From: Bacillus taeanensis
GTDB taxonomy: Bacteria > Bacillota > Bacilli > Bacillales > UBA6769
Length of the DNA stretch: 64,000 nucleotides
Assembly (NCBI RefSeq): GCF_003318295.1
Contig: NZ_QOCW01000009.1
Span: forward strand, 1-64,000
Direction of reading: 5' to 3'
Shown: piece after piece, positions 39,022-46,773 of the stretch
How the letters are laid out: the number at the start of each line of letters is the position of its first letter
Position numbering within the stretch: position 1 is the stretch's first letter
The notes under the pieces: model-generated
Told to the model about the DNA's origin: nothing
The model's database searches: none
Seen by the model: only the letters and a program-made list of their open reading frames with translations
Made by a program: the position numbers and the translations under genes

Positions 39022-39492
39022 ATGAGTGAACCAATTGCGTTAACGAAAATCACGATTATTCAAAAAGATACCGCTAATAAAATCCGCGAAGCTTACATAG
39101 AAGGCTTTGAAGAACCTCTTCTTTTTGGCGTTCACGGAGGGGTAAAAAGATTTTACGATGTCGAGCCGGAAGTGGAATATCCTTCAACATTAGACCACAT
39201 CGTTGCAGCTGCTGGCGGCTGACTGGTCGGGACCCTTTCTGGCGCGCTGGAGGCGCGTAAAATTCCGACTTCACCTGACAAAGTAAAGGCAAATATTCAA
39301 GGTACGATTGAAGCACCTGAAGGCGTTTTAAAAATCACAAAAATCAGCTGTCACTACAACGTGAAAGTTCCAGATGGAAAAGTAGATGCCGCTGAGCGAG
39401 CACTGTCTGTATTTGAGAAAGGCTGTCCAGTCGCTCAAACGCTGAAAGGCGCTGTTGAGTTCGAGCACACATGGGACATTGAAGTGTATTAA
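39022..39492 (+). CDS. OsmC-like selenoprotein with in-frame UGA
   Basis: 156 residues if UGA at 39220-39222 (codon 67) is read as selenocysteine. RBS AAGGATGG precedes ATG 39022. The Sec sits in IVAAAGG-Sec-LVGTLSGALEARK, the position of the peroxidatic cysteine of OsmC/Ohr proteins. The second family cysteine is C135 in EKGCPVAQTLKGAVEF. The same frame runs 90 codons past the UGA with clear OsmC homology to a TAA. OsmC proteins reduce organic hydroperoxides. A GC-rich stem-loop follows the UGA, and the gene has its own terminator. Confidence 0.93.
39243..39257 (+). promoter_or_regulatory. Bacterial SECIS stem-loop of the osmC-like gene
   Basis: CGCGC - TGGAG - GCGCG, starting 20 nt after the UGA; a five-G/C-pair stem with G in the loop. 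Confidence 0.8.
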
Positions 39493-39500
39493 AATGAATG

Positions 39501-39532
39501 GAGACTAACTTTCTACGGTGAAAGTTAGTCTC
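39501..39532 (+). terminator. Terminator of the osmC-like gene
   Basis: 13-bp inverted repeat GAGACTAACTTTC / GAAAGTTAGTCTC, 6-nt loop, weak T-tail. Confidence 0.82.
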
Positions 39533-39624
39533 TTTCGTATCATGAAACAAATTATTTGAAACATCCTGCTTTTGATGAAACAATACTAAAAGATAATCCC
39601 AACAAAATGTAAGGAGATGATGAT

Positions 39625-40269
39625 ATGAAAGTATTTGTTGTTGGAGCAAATGGACAAATCGGCACACACCTTATCAATTTGTTAAAGGAAAGTAATGACC
39701 ATACAGTAAGAGCGATGGTTAGGAAAAAAGAACAAGCAGAATCTTTAGAAAAAGAAGGAATTGAAACAGCTTTAGCTGATTTAGAAGGCAATGTTGATGA
39801 AATTGCTGAAGCGGCTAAAGGCTGTGATGCAATTGTATTTACTGCTGGTTCTGGCGGACATACAGGTGCAGACAAAACGCTTTTAATCGATCTCGATGGC
39901 GCAGCAAAAACAATTGAAGCTGCTGAAAAAGCAGGCATTAAACGCTTTGTTATGGTGAGTGCGCTGCAGGCTCATAATCGCGAAAATTGGAATGAAAAAA
40001 TTAGACCTTATTATGCCGCTAAACATTATGCAGACAAAATTCTTGAACAAAGCGATTTAACGTATACGATTATTCGCCCAGGCGGCCTGTTAAACGAGCC
40101 GGGTACTGATAAAGTGTCAGCTGCTGAGAACTTAACGCGAGCATCCATACCTCGTGAAGATGTTGCAAAAACAATTACGGCGGCTTTAAATGAAGAAAAT
40201 ACGTTTAAACGTTCATTTGATCTTATTTCTGGTGAGCATTCCATTTCTAATGCATTAAAATCGATTTAA
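39625..40269 (+). CDS. Atypical SDR NAD(P)-binding protein (YhfK-like)
   Basis: 214 residues with the N-terminal dinucleotide motif VFVVGANGQIGTHLI. Further family features are VRAMVRKKEQAESL, DAIVFTAGSGGHTGADKT, VMVSALQAHNRENW and YYAAKHYADKILEQSDL with the YxxxK element. Members are NAD(P)H-dependent reductases or epimerase relatives of unknown substrate. RBS AAGGAGATGAT. It lies between two Sec-containing peroxidases, which could reflect a redox-stress theme. Confidence 0.82.
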   Translation: MKVFVVGANGQIGTHLINLLKESNDHTVRAMVRKKEQAESLEKEGIETALADLEGNVDEIAEAAKGCDAIVFTAGSGGHTGADKTLLIDLDGAAKTIEAAEKAGIKRFVMVSALQAHNRENWNEKIRPYYAAKHYADKILEQSDLTYTIIRPGGLLNEPGTDKVSAAENLTRASIPREDVAKTITAALNEENTFKRSFDLISGEHSISNALKSI

Positions 40270-40271
40270 TC

Positions 40272-40324
40272 AAAAAAGGTTGGCAAAATTGGGTATAACA
40301 CCCTAAAACTTGTCAACCTTTTTT
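40272..40324. terminator. Bidirectional terminator between YhfK-like and peroxiredoxin genes
   Basis: Inverted repeat AAAAAAGGTTG / CAACCTTTTTT with a nested GGGT/ACCC stem, between convergent genes. Confidence 0.8.
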
Positions 40325-40331
40325 CTTTCAC

Positions 40332-40817
40332 TTATTGATTATGAAGTTTACCAAGCTCCGCAAACACTGTGTCATAATCTTCTTTACTTTGTGCCTTAAA
40401 CGAAGTGTTAGTATATACAAGAGTTCCCTCTTTATCAACCACAAACACAGAGCGCTTTGCTGTTTCATTTTTTTCATCAAATACATCGTATTGTTTTGCC
40501 GTTTTTTTATGCCAGTCTGATAAAAGCGGATAAGGCAGTGTTCCAAGACTTGCCGCAAAAACATTGTGTGCGTAAATATGATCAACACTAATGGCGAGCA
40601 CTTCTGTATGAAGCTCTTCAAACTTTTTGTAATCCTCTTTCCAAGAGGTAATTTCCTTAATTCAGCCAGGTGTAAAATCAAGTGGATAAAACGCAACAAG
40701 GACATTTTTCTTTCCGCGGTAATCTGATAATGCAATCTTTTCCTTACTCAAAGCATTTGTTGTCGCGGATAATAAAAAGTCAGGTGCAGCTTCACCAATT
40801 TTTAAAGATGCTTCCAA
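40332..40817 (-). CDS. Peroxiredoxin (AhpC/TSA) selenoprotein with in-frame UGA
   Basis: 161 residues from TTG 40817 (RBS GGGGGAG) if UGA at 40664-40662 is selenocysteine (codon 52). The family block VLVAFYPLDFTPG-Sec-IKE is the peroxidatic motif, with Sec replacing the usual Cys. Upstream is KIGEAAPDFLLSATTN; downstream are VLAISVDHIYAHNVFA and RSVFVVDKEGTLVYTN. No cysteine occurs anywhere in the protein, so it is a 1-Sec peroxiredoxin needing an external resolving thiol. It is divergent from the glycosyltransferase-selD unit. A SECIS-like stem-loop lies 13 nt after the UGA. Confidence 0.93.
40634..40648 (-). promoter_or_regulatory. Bacterial SECIS stem-loop of the peroxiredoxin gene
   Basis: On the minus strand CCTCT - TGGAA - AGAGG, 13 nt after the UGA, loop with G in second position. 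Confidence 0.75.
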
Positions 40818-41028
40818 GATTTCTCCCCCTCTCTTTTATCTAAATTTAAAAATCCCTTAGTACTTTTTCCATTTTTAGTTCTTATTAAACCTTTACTTGC
40901 TTCACTCATTATTTTGTAAGCAGTAAATATGACACCTACAAATAATTTCGTGATAATAGAAGCATGATCAATAAAGTAAACGAATTTTTACACCTTTTAG
41001 ATAAGCAGAATGTTAAGGATGTGACAAA

Positions 41029-42030
41029 ATGAAAATTGTTTTAGTAACACCAAATTACCATCAACCGCGCGGAAACACGATTACTGTAAAGCGAATATCA
41101 GATAAGTTAAATAGTCGTGGCATTGAAACCGAGATTGTTTCAATTACAGAAGATCATCACGTAAATATGCTTCCCCCTGCAGATCTTGTTCACGGCTTTC
41201 ACGCTTATCGTTTCTTTAAGTTTAAGGAAACACTCCACCAAAAAATGGATACGTATGTAATTACAATGACCGGAACTGATTTAAACCATGATTTGTTTAA
41301 TGATGAAAGACGCAGCGATGTAATTCAATCAGTGACAGAAGCATCAGCTGTTCATGTTTTTAGCGAAAAAGCGCGCAATATCTTATTGAAAGAAGTTCCG
41401 GAAATTAAAGAGAAAACGTTTGTCATCCCACAAGGAACAACTAATTTTACTACTACCGATTTTACAATCCAAAAAGAAGACAATACCTTTTTATTTGTAC
41501 TTCCAGCCGGCATACGAAAAGTAAAAAATGTACCGTTTGCGATTCACACATTAAAAAAACTGCATGAAAAACTACCTTATGTTCGCCTTTTACTCGTCGG
41601 ACCAATTATCGAAAAAGACGAAGGCCAGCTTGTCAAAAACCTTGTTGAAGAAAACAAAGACTGGGTACAATACATTGGACAAGTATCTCATCATGAAATG
41701 GGTGCCATTTATAAACATGCCGATGCTGTGTTAAACACCTCACACTCAGAAGGACAATCCACTGCGATTATTGAGGCGATGAGCTTAAGAATACCTCTTT
41801 TAGTTTCAGGAAATGAAGGAAACCTCAGCCTGATCACACATAATCAAACCGGCTTTGTCTATAACGATGAAGGCGAATTTCTTGAATATGCGGAGCAATT
41901 AGTCAATAATTACGAAATAAGAGAACAATTTGGAGAAGCTGCCGAAAAGCATATTAATAAACATCATACCAACACATCAGAAGTTGAAATGCTCTTAAAA
42001 ATATATGAAGATGTGCTGGTAAAACCTTAA
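41029..42030 (+). CDS. Glycosyltransferase (GT4-like) directly upstream of selD, possible SenB-type selenosugar synthase
   Basis: 333 residues, soluble. Two Rossmann-like halves: IVLVTPNYHQPRGNTITVKR at the N-terminus and FVLPAGIRKVKNVPFAIHTL mid-protein. The GT4 nucleotide-sugar block HADAVLNTSHSEGQSTAIIE ends in the usual E-x7-E pattern. The sequence YVITMTGTDLNHDLFNDERR resembles the TGTDLY-D region of SenB, which couples selenophosphate to a UDP-sugar in selenoneine synthesis. It is 63 nt from selD with no terminator between, so the two are probably one unit. The SenB assignment is inference; no SenA-like gene was found here. Confidence 0.8.
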   Translation: MKIVLVTPNYHQPRGNTITVKRISDKLNSRGIETEIVSITEDHHVNMLPPADLVHGFHAYRFFKFKETLHQKMDTYVITMTGTDLNHDLFNDERRSDVIQSVTEASAVHVFSEKARNILLKEVPEIKEKTFVIPQGTTNFTTTDFTIQKEDNTFLFVLPAGIRKVKNVPFAIHTLKKLHEKLPYVRLLLVGPIIEKDEGQLVKNLVEENKDWVQYIGQVSHHEMGAIYKHADAVLNTSHSEGQSTAIIEAMSLRIPLLVSGNEGNLSLITHNQTGFVYNDEGEFLEYAEQLVNNYEIREQFGEAAEKHINKHHTNTSEVEMLLKIYEDVLVKP

Positions 42031-42093
42031 AGAAAATATTCATTCTCCCCTCTTCTCTATTTGTTTTAATAAAAAGAAAAAGGAGTGAATAAA

Positions 42094-43146
42094 TTGTCAA
42101 AAAAAGATGAAGTTATTAAGTTAACGAATTTATCAACAAAAGGCGGCTGAGGATGCAAAATTGGTCCTGAAGACCTGTCGCAAGTTTTGCGTCATTTACC
42201 AAAATCGACTCCCGATCCAAACTTACTCGTTGGTCTTGATACATCTGATGATGCAGGCGTATATAAAATTAACGATGACACAGCCCTCGTTCAGACATTA
42301 GATTTTTTTACACCGATTGTTGATGATCCTTATATGTTCGGTCAAATTGCTGCCGCAAACTCATTAAGCGATGTGTACGCAATGGGTGGAAAACCAATCA
42401 CGGTAATGAATATCGTTGGTTTCCCAATCAGCACGTTAGATAAAAGCATTTTAGCTAATATTTTAGTTGGTGCTTCTGATAAAGTAAAAGAATCAGGTGC
42501 TGCTTTAGTTGGCGGTCACTCGATTGATGATCAAGAACCAAAGTTCGGCTTATCTGTAACAGGGACTGTGCACCCTGACAGCATTTTATCAAATGCCGGT
42601 GCAAAGCCTGGTGACCGACTTATTTTAACAAAGCCAATTGGTGTTGGGATTTTAACAACTGCTATTAAAAAAGATCTACTTGAGCAAGAAGACCTAGACA
42701 GAGTGATGAATGTAATGGCCGCTTTAAATAAGGATGCTGCTGAAGCAATGGAACAGTACAACGTAAATGGCTGTACAGATGTTACGGGCTTTGGTTTACT
42801 CGGCCATGCAATTGAATTAGCCGAAGGAAGCGGTGTCGGCATTACGATTAACAGTAAAGCTGTTCCGATTTTACCGCGGACAAAAGAACTTGCTGAACAA
42901 AATATTATTCCAGGCGGCACAAGAAAAAATCATAAGTGGCTCGCTGATCGCATCCAATATGATCCAAGTATTAGTGAACTTGACCAGCTCATTCTTTGCG
43001 ATGCGATTACATCAGGCGGACTGCTTATTTCTGTACCAGAAGCAGAAGCGGAAGAATTACAGCAAACACTTCAAGAGAAAAATGTTGAATCCGCGATTAT
43101 TGGTGAAGTAACAAAGCAATCACCAGGCTGTATAAAAGTCATCTAA
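42094..43146 (+). CDS. selD: Selenophosphate synthase SelD, itself with in-frame UGA
   Basis: 350 residues from TTG 42094 (RBS AAGGAG). UGA at 42148-42150 is codon 19 in STKGG-Sec-GCKIGPEDLSQVL, the catalytic Cys17 position of E. coli SelD. The lysine and the C21 partner are in place. The AIRS-family core (VGLDTSDDAGVYKINDDTAL, NSLSDVYAMGGKPITVMNIV, LVGGHSIDDQEPKFGLSVTG) and the C-terminal part are complete. It makes selenophosphate from selenide and ATP. Standard calling would start at the false internal ATG 42187. Confidence 0.97.
42163..42175 (+). promoter_or_regulatory. Bacterial SECIS stem-loop of selD
   Basis: GGTC - CTGAA - GACC, 12 nt after the UGA. Stem of 4 pairs; weaker than the others. 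Confidence 0.6.
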
Positions 43147-43170
43147 AAGGACTCGTAATAGAGTCCTTTT
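43145..43170 (+). terminator. Terminator of selD
   Basis: 10-bp inverted repeat AAAAGGACTC / GAGTCCTTTT at the selD stop, closing the glycosyltransferase-selD unit before the ABC transporter. Confidence 0.85.
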
Positions 43171-43270
43171 ATTAGAAATAATATAGAAAGTAAAAGTTTA
43201 ACGTGTAGTATTAACAGTTAGTCACATATAAAACCGGTTATTTTTATGCATTCACTAGGGAGGAATCTTT

Positions 43271-44185
43271 ATGAAAAAACAACTTATCTTATTCTACATA
43301 CTTTGTTTAACACTCATATTAGCAGCCTGCGGAGGCGCAGCAAATGAAGGAAACGAAGCGGCTGAACCGACTGAAGAAACAGCCGAAACAGAAACCTTTA
43401 CAATCGGCGTAATCCCAGCACAAACAGAAGGTGAAATGGAAGGGGCAATGGATAAACTGCAAACCGTTCTATCCGAAAAGTTAGATCGCGACGTTTCGAT
43501 TGAAGTATACCCAGATTATAATGGTGTTGTTGAAGCAATGAATTTCGATAAAATTGATATGGCTTATTTCGGTCCGTTAACATATGTTGTTGCTCATCAT
43601 AAAAGCGGTGCACAAGCAATTATTACACAGTTAATTGATGGCGAACCGTTTTATCATTCTTATATGATTACACATAAAGAAAATCCTTATCATTCAATCG
43701 AAGACTTACTAGCAAATCCTGGTGAAGTTGATTTTGCTTTTGGTGATATTAACTCAACTTCCGGCTCATTAATTCCGTCAATTGAATTACAAGACCGCGG
43801 TGTATACACGTCTGAGGATGAACATCAATTTAAATCTGTTCGCTTTACAGGTTCACACGATGCAACAGCACTCGCTGTTCAAAACAAACAAGTAACTGCC
43901 GGCGCGATTGACAGCGCGATTTTTAATCAGCTCGTTGAATCTGGAAAAATTGATGGCGAACAAATTAAAACAATTTGGGAATCTGATAAATTATTCCAAT
44001 ATCCATGGGCTGTTCACAAAAATACCGACGAAGAAACGATTCAAGCGCTTCAGGAAGCATTTTTAGCGATTGAAGATCAAGAAATTTTAGATGCGTTTGG
44101 TGCAACTGGCTTTACAAAAGCTTCGAATGAAGATTATCAGAGCATCAGAGACGCTGCGATTAAACAAGGAATCATTAACGAATAG
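43271..44185 (+). CDS. PhnD-type ABC transporter binding lipoprotein, possibly for a selenium oxyanion
   Basis: 304 residues. Lipoprotein signal with lipobox LILAACGG (lipid Cys at residue 20), acidic linker, then a PhnD/SsuA-fold domain: FTIGVIPAQTEGEMEGAMD, MNFDKIDMAYFGPLTYVVAH, and DFAFGDINSTSGSLIPSIEL. PhnD-like proteins bind phosphonate or phosphite. A subfamily adjacent to selD is annotated as putative selenate binding protein, and this one lies 124 nt after selD. The substrate is therefore inferred from context. RBS AGGGAGGAAT. Confidence 0.85.
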   Translation: MKKQLILFYILCLTLILAACGGAANEGNEAAEPTEETAETETFTIGVIPAQTEGEMEGAMDKLQTVLSEKLDRDVSIEVYPDYNGVVEAMNFDKIDMAYFGPLTYVVAHHKSGAQAIITQLIDGEPFYHSYMITHKENPYHSIEDLLANPGEVDFAFGDINSTSGSLIPSIELQDRGVYTSEDEHQFKSVRFTGSHDATALAVQNKQVTAGAIDSAIFNQLVESGKIDGEQIKTIWESDKLFQYPWAVHKNTDEETIQALQEAFLAIEDQEILDAFGATGFTKASNEDYQSIRDAAIKQGIINE

Positions 44186-44196
44186 AGCTGATTACT

Positions 44197-44952
44197 GTGT
44201 GGTTTAAACGCCGTAGTATTTTTACTCTTATTCTGTTAGCTTCAGCTGTTTACTACAGCATGAAGCTAACAGAATTTGATCTTTCAAAATTTAAAGATTT
44301 TAAAAATATGATTGAATTTTTATCCGAATGGTTTCCGATGAATTTTGATGCCCTGCCCAAAATGCTTGAGGATAGCTTTGAAACGCTTGCGATGGCATTT
44401 CTCGGCAGCTTTTTCGGACTTCTTATCGCCTTACCGATCAGCTTTGTCGCTGCTCGAAATACGTCACCATCAAAACTACTTTTTCAACTATCACGAGTGA
44501 GTTTAAGCTTTGTGCGCTCCATTCCTGAAATTGTATTTGGCTTAGTTTTATTAACCGCACTTGGACTTGGTCCTTTCCCTGCTGTGTTAGCAATCATGTT
44601 TCATAATATCGGTGTGCTTGGTAAACTGATTTCAGAGCTAGTTGAAGCAAGTGATCCCGGCCCACAGGAAGCAATGAGAGCGGTCGGCGCTAAAAGTTGG
44701 TTGGCATCGCTTTTTAGTATTATCCCGCAAATTTGGCCAAATGTTTTATCACATTATTTTTACCGCTTTGAAGTCGCGATTCGAACGTCGCTCATATTAG
44801 GGTTTATTGGAGGCGGCGGCATTGGACAGCGGCTTTTTAACGACTTTAAAACATTTCAATATTCTTCTGTGTCCCTTGATGTATTAATTATTATGATTAT
44901 CGTCGTCATGGTTGACTTTTTTGGCAGCTATGTCCGAAATAAAGTCATTTAA
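44197..44952 (+). CDS. PhnE-type ABC transporter permease
   Basis: 251 residues, GTG start with a weak RBS, 11 nt after the binding protein. Six predicted helices and the permease EAA-type loop (EASDPGPQEAMRAVGAKSWL). The motif LPISFVAARNTSP and the C-terminal GGGGIGQRLFNDFKTFQY are typical of PhnE. It forms the membrane channel for the adjacent binding protein and ATPase. Confidence 0.9.
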   Translation: MWFKRRSIFTLILLASAVYYSMKLTEFDLSKFKDFKNMIEFLSEWFPMNFDALPKMLEDSFETLAMAFLGSFFGLLIALPISFVAARNTSPSKLLFQLSRVSLSFVRSIPEIVFGLVLLTALGLGPFPAVLAIMFHNIGVLGKLISELVEASDPGPQEAMRAVGAKSWLASLFSIIPQIWPNVLSHYFYRFEVAIRTSLILGFIGGGGIGQRLFNDFKTFQYSSVSLDVLIIMIIVVMVDFFGSYVRNKVI

Positions 44953-44965
44953 AGGAGTTATCGTT

Positions 44966-45727
44966 ATGATTGAGATAAAGAATTTATCAGTGCATTATCA
45001 AGGAGCAAACCATCCAGCACTTTCATCCATTAACCTAACTCTTGAAGAAGGCGAATTTGTGTGTGTATTAGGAAAAAGCGGTGCCGGTAAGTCAACACTC
45101 ATTCGCTCAATGAACGGGCTGCAGAAGCCAACAGATGGAGATGTATATTGGAATGGTAAGCCGTTATCTAAAAAAAGCGCTGAACAAACTCGTCTTGTGC
45201 GCAGAGAAATGGGCATGATTTTTCAGCATTATAACTTAATCCCAAGACTAACGGTGATGCAAAATGTATTGACTGGAATGTTTGGCTATCGGAGCTCCGT
45301 TAAAAATTTAGTTGGCTGGTTTTCAAAAGAGGAAATCGAACAGGCGAAAAAAGTAATCGCCGATGTTGAACTTACAAATTTTGCTGATCGTAAAGTAGAA
45401 CAGTTAAGCGGCGGTCAAAAACAGCGTGTCGGCATTGCCCGCGCACTCTTGCAGGAGCCGAAAGTTTTCCTTGGCGATGAACCTGTCGCAAGTCTCGATC
45501 CCGGTACGTCTGATCGAATCTTTTCTTTATTAAAAGACATTCATCAGCGTCATCAGCTGTTAAGCGTTATTAACGTTCATGATGTTACACTCGCTAAACG
45601 CTATGCAACAAGAATTATCGCTCTTAAAGATGGCGAACTAATTTTTGACGGCAAACCTGGACGATTTACCGATGAAGTGTATGAGAAAACGTATGAAATG
45701 CGTACTAATTCCTCTGCTGCTTATTAG
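44966..45727 (+). CDS. PhnC-type ABC transporter ATPase
   Basis: 253 residues from ATG 44966 (AAAGGAG), 13 nt after the permease. Walker A GKSGAGKST (~residue 37), Q-loop FQHYNLIPRLTV, ABC signature LSGGQKQRVGIARALL, Walker B KVFLGDEPVASLDP, and H-loop INVHDVTLA. It powers the PhnD/E-like importer. Confidence 0.94.
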   Translation: MIEIKNLSVHYQGANHPALSSINLTLEEGEFVCVLGKSGAGKSTLIRSMNGLQKPTDGDVYWNGKPLSKKSAEQTRLVRREMGMIFQHYNLIPRLTVMQNVLTGMFGYRSSVKNLVGWFSKEEIEQAKKVIADVELTNFADRKVEQLSGGQKQRVGIARALLQEPKVFLGDEPVASLDPGTSDRIFSLLKDIHQRHQLLSVINVHDVTLAKRYATRIIALKDGELIFDGKPGRFTDEVYEKTYEMRTNSSAAY

Positions 45728-45794
45728 ACATATCGGAGCTCTTTTTCTTTTTAACCGTAAACCCTTTTAAGATAAATAAAGGTGGTGAGCTAAT

Positions 45795-46424
45795 ATGCAA
45801 AAAAGTCCATGAGTAGTCGACAATACAAGGATCGTGTACGATTCTACAGATGCTGATGTAATAACGGTGGGTAAACCGCAAAAGGAAAAATCGGTACTAT
45901 TAACGTTTGATGATGGTCCAAGTAAAATTCTGCCGGAAATTCTTGATGTGCTTCATGCTGAAAGTGTTCCTGCGCTTTTCTTTTGGCAGTCGCGGTTGTT
46001 TTATGAAGATCGACCTTGGAAACGATTATTAAGTGAAGGTCATGAAATAGGCACTCATTCAATGAAGCATCTTAACTTAACAAACCTTTGCTATAACAAG
46101 CAATATAAAGATATCGCTCAAAGTGTTAAAAGTATTGAAAGTATTATAAATCAAAAAATCACATACTTCCGTCCCCCATTTGGTCAGTATAACGCTGAGA
46201 CCATCACAGCTGCAAAAGAATTAGGATTAACGACTGTCATGTGGAAAATCGCCTCAATGGATTGGGAGCTTAAAGAAAACCCACAAGAAATTATAGCAAA
46301 TGTTGTAGAGAACTTAGAAGACGGCGCAATCATTTTGCTTCATGAACTAAAACAAACGCTTTACGTGTTGCCTGAGTTAATTCAAGAAATTAAAGCAAAA
46401 GGCTATCAATTTACAACTCTATAA
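45795..46424 (+). CDS. CE4 polysaccharide-deacetylase-like protein with in-frame UGA at codon 6 (candidate selenoprotein)
   Basis: 209 residues if the UGA at 45810-45812 is read through. ATG 45795 has a strong AGGTGGTGAG site; the start reads MQKSP-Sec-VVDNTRIVYDSTDAD. The NodB fold follows: motif 1 LLTFDDGPSKIL with both catalytic/metal Asp, motif 2 GHEIGTHSMKHLNL with the two metal His, motif 3 YFRPPFGQYN, and the late AIILLHEL with the catalytic His. No signal peptide, so it is probably cytosolic. Translation from GTG 45834 would drop the first 13 codons but has no properly spaced RBS. Whether UGA is Sec or a mutated Trp/Cys codon is open. Confidence 0.72.
45829..45844 (+). promoter_or_regulatory. 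Candidate SECIS stem-loop of the CE4 gene
   Basis: GGATCG - TGTA - CGATTC, 6 pairs including one G-U. It begins 16 nt after the UGA, the same distance as in the selW-like gene, and has G in second loop position. Confidence 0.6.
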
Positions 46425-46429
46425 AATAG

Positions 46430-46467
46430 AAAGAGGAAGCTTCACTTATAAGAAGCTCCCTCTTTTT
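46430..46467 (+). terminator. Terminator of the ABC - CE4 run
   Basis: Inverted repeat AAAGAGGAAGCTTC / GAAGCTCCCTCTTT with one mismatch and a T5 tail. Confidence 0.85.
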
Positions 46468-46485
46468 GTATATTTCGCTTTATCC

Positions 46486-46680
46486 TTATTCTCTTCGCAT
46501 CATTTTCATCTGCTTCTTTAATCGTTTATCAGCTTTTCGATCATGAACAACGAGGAGTGCATGTATCAATCCCGGCACATAAAAGCACAGCGTCAGAATC
46601 AAATTAACAATTGCTTGAAATGGCTTTCCTGCAATTAAAACAGCTAACGGAGGAAAAATGATCGCTAAAATGTACAACAA
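46486..46680 (-). CDS. PMP3/YqaE-family small membrane protein
   Basis: 64 residues from TTG 46680, about 8 nt after GGAGG; an ATG at 46695 overlaps that site. Two hydrophobic segments with LAIIFPPLAVLIAGKPFQAI (PMP3 signature) and LTLCFYVPGLIHALLVV, then a basic tail. PMP3 proteins affect membrane potential or stress tolerance; role here unknown. Confidence 0.8.
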   Translation of the reverse strand: MLYILAIIFPPLAVLIAGKPFQAIVNLILTLCFYVPGLIHALLVVHDRKADKRLKKQMKMMRRE

Positions 46681-46773
46681 TGTCAACACCTCCATTTATC
46701 TTAGTTGAATTATATACGTGTTTATGTATCATAAGGTTTCAAAATAATGGATGGAGACAACGAAAAAAATATT

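Noticed and set aside
42187..43146. SelD starting at internal ATG 42187
   Set aside because: It lacks the N-terminal glycine/lysine catalytic segment and an RBS. The frame is open from TTG 42094 except for the UGA at the known Sec/Cys site.
45834..46424. Start of the CE4 gene at GTG 45834
   Set aside because: AAGGAT is directly against this GTG and too close to serve as RBS, whereas ATG 45795 has AGGTGGTGAG at good spacing. The GTG lies within the proposed SECIS stem. It remains a fallback if the UGA is a true stop.
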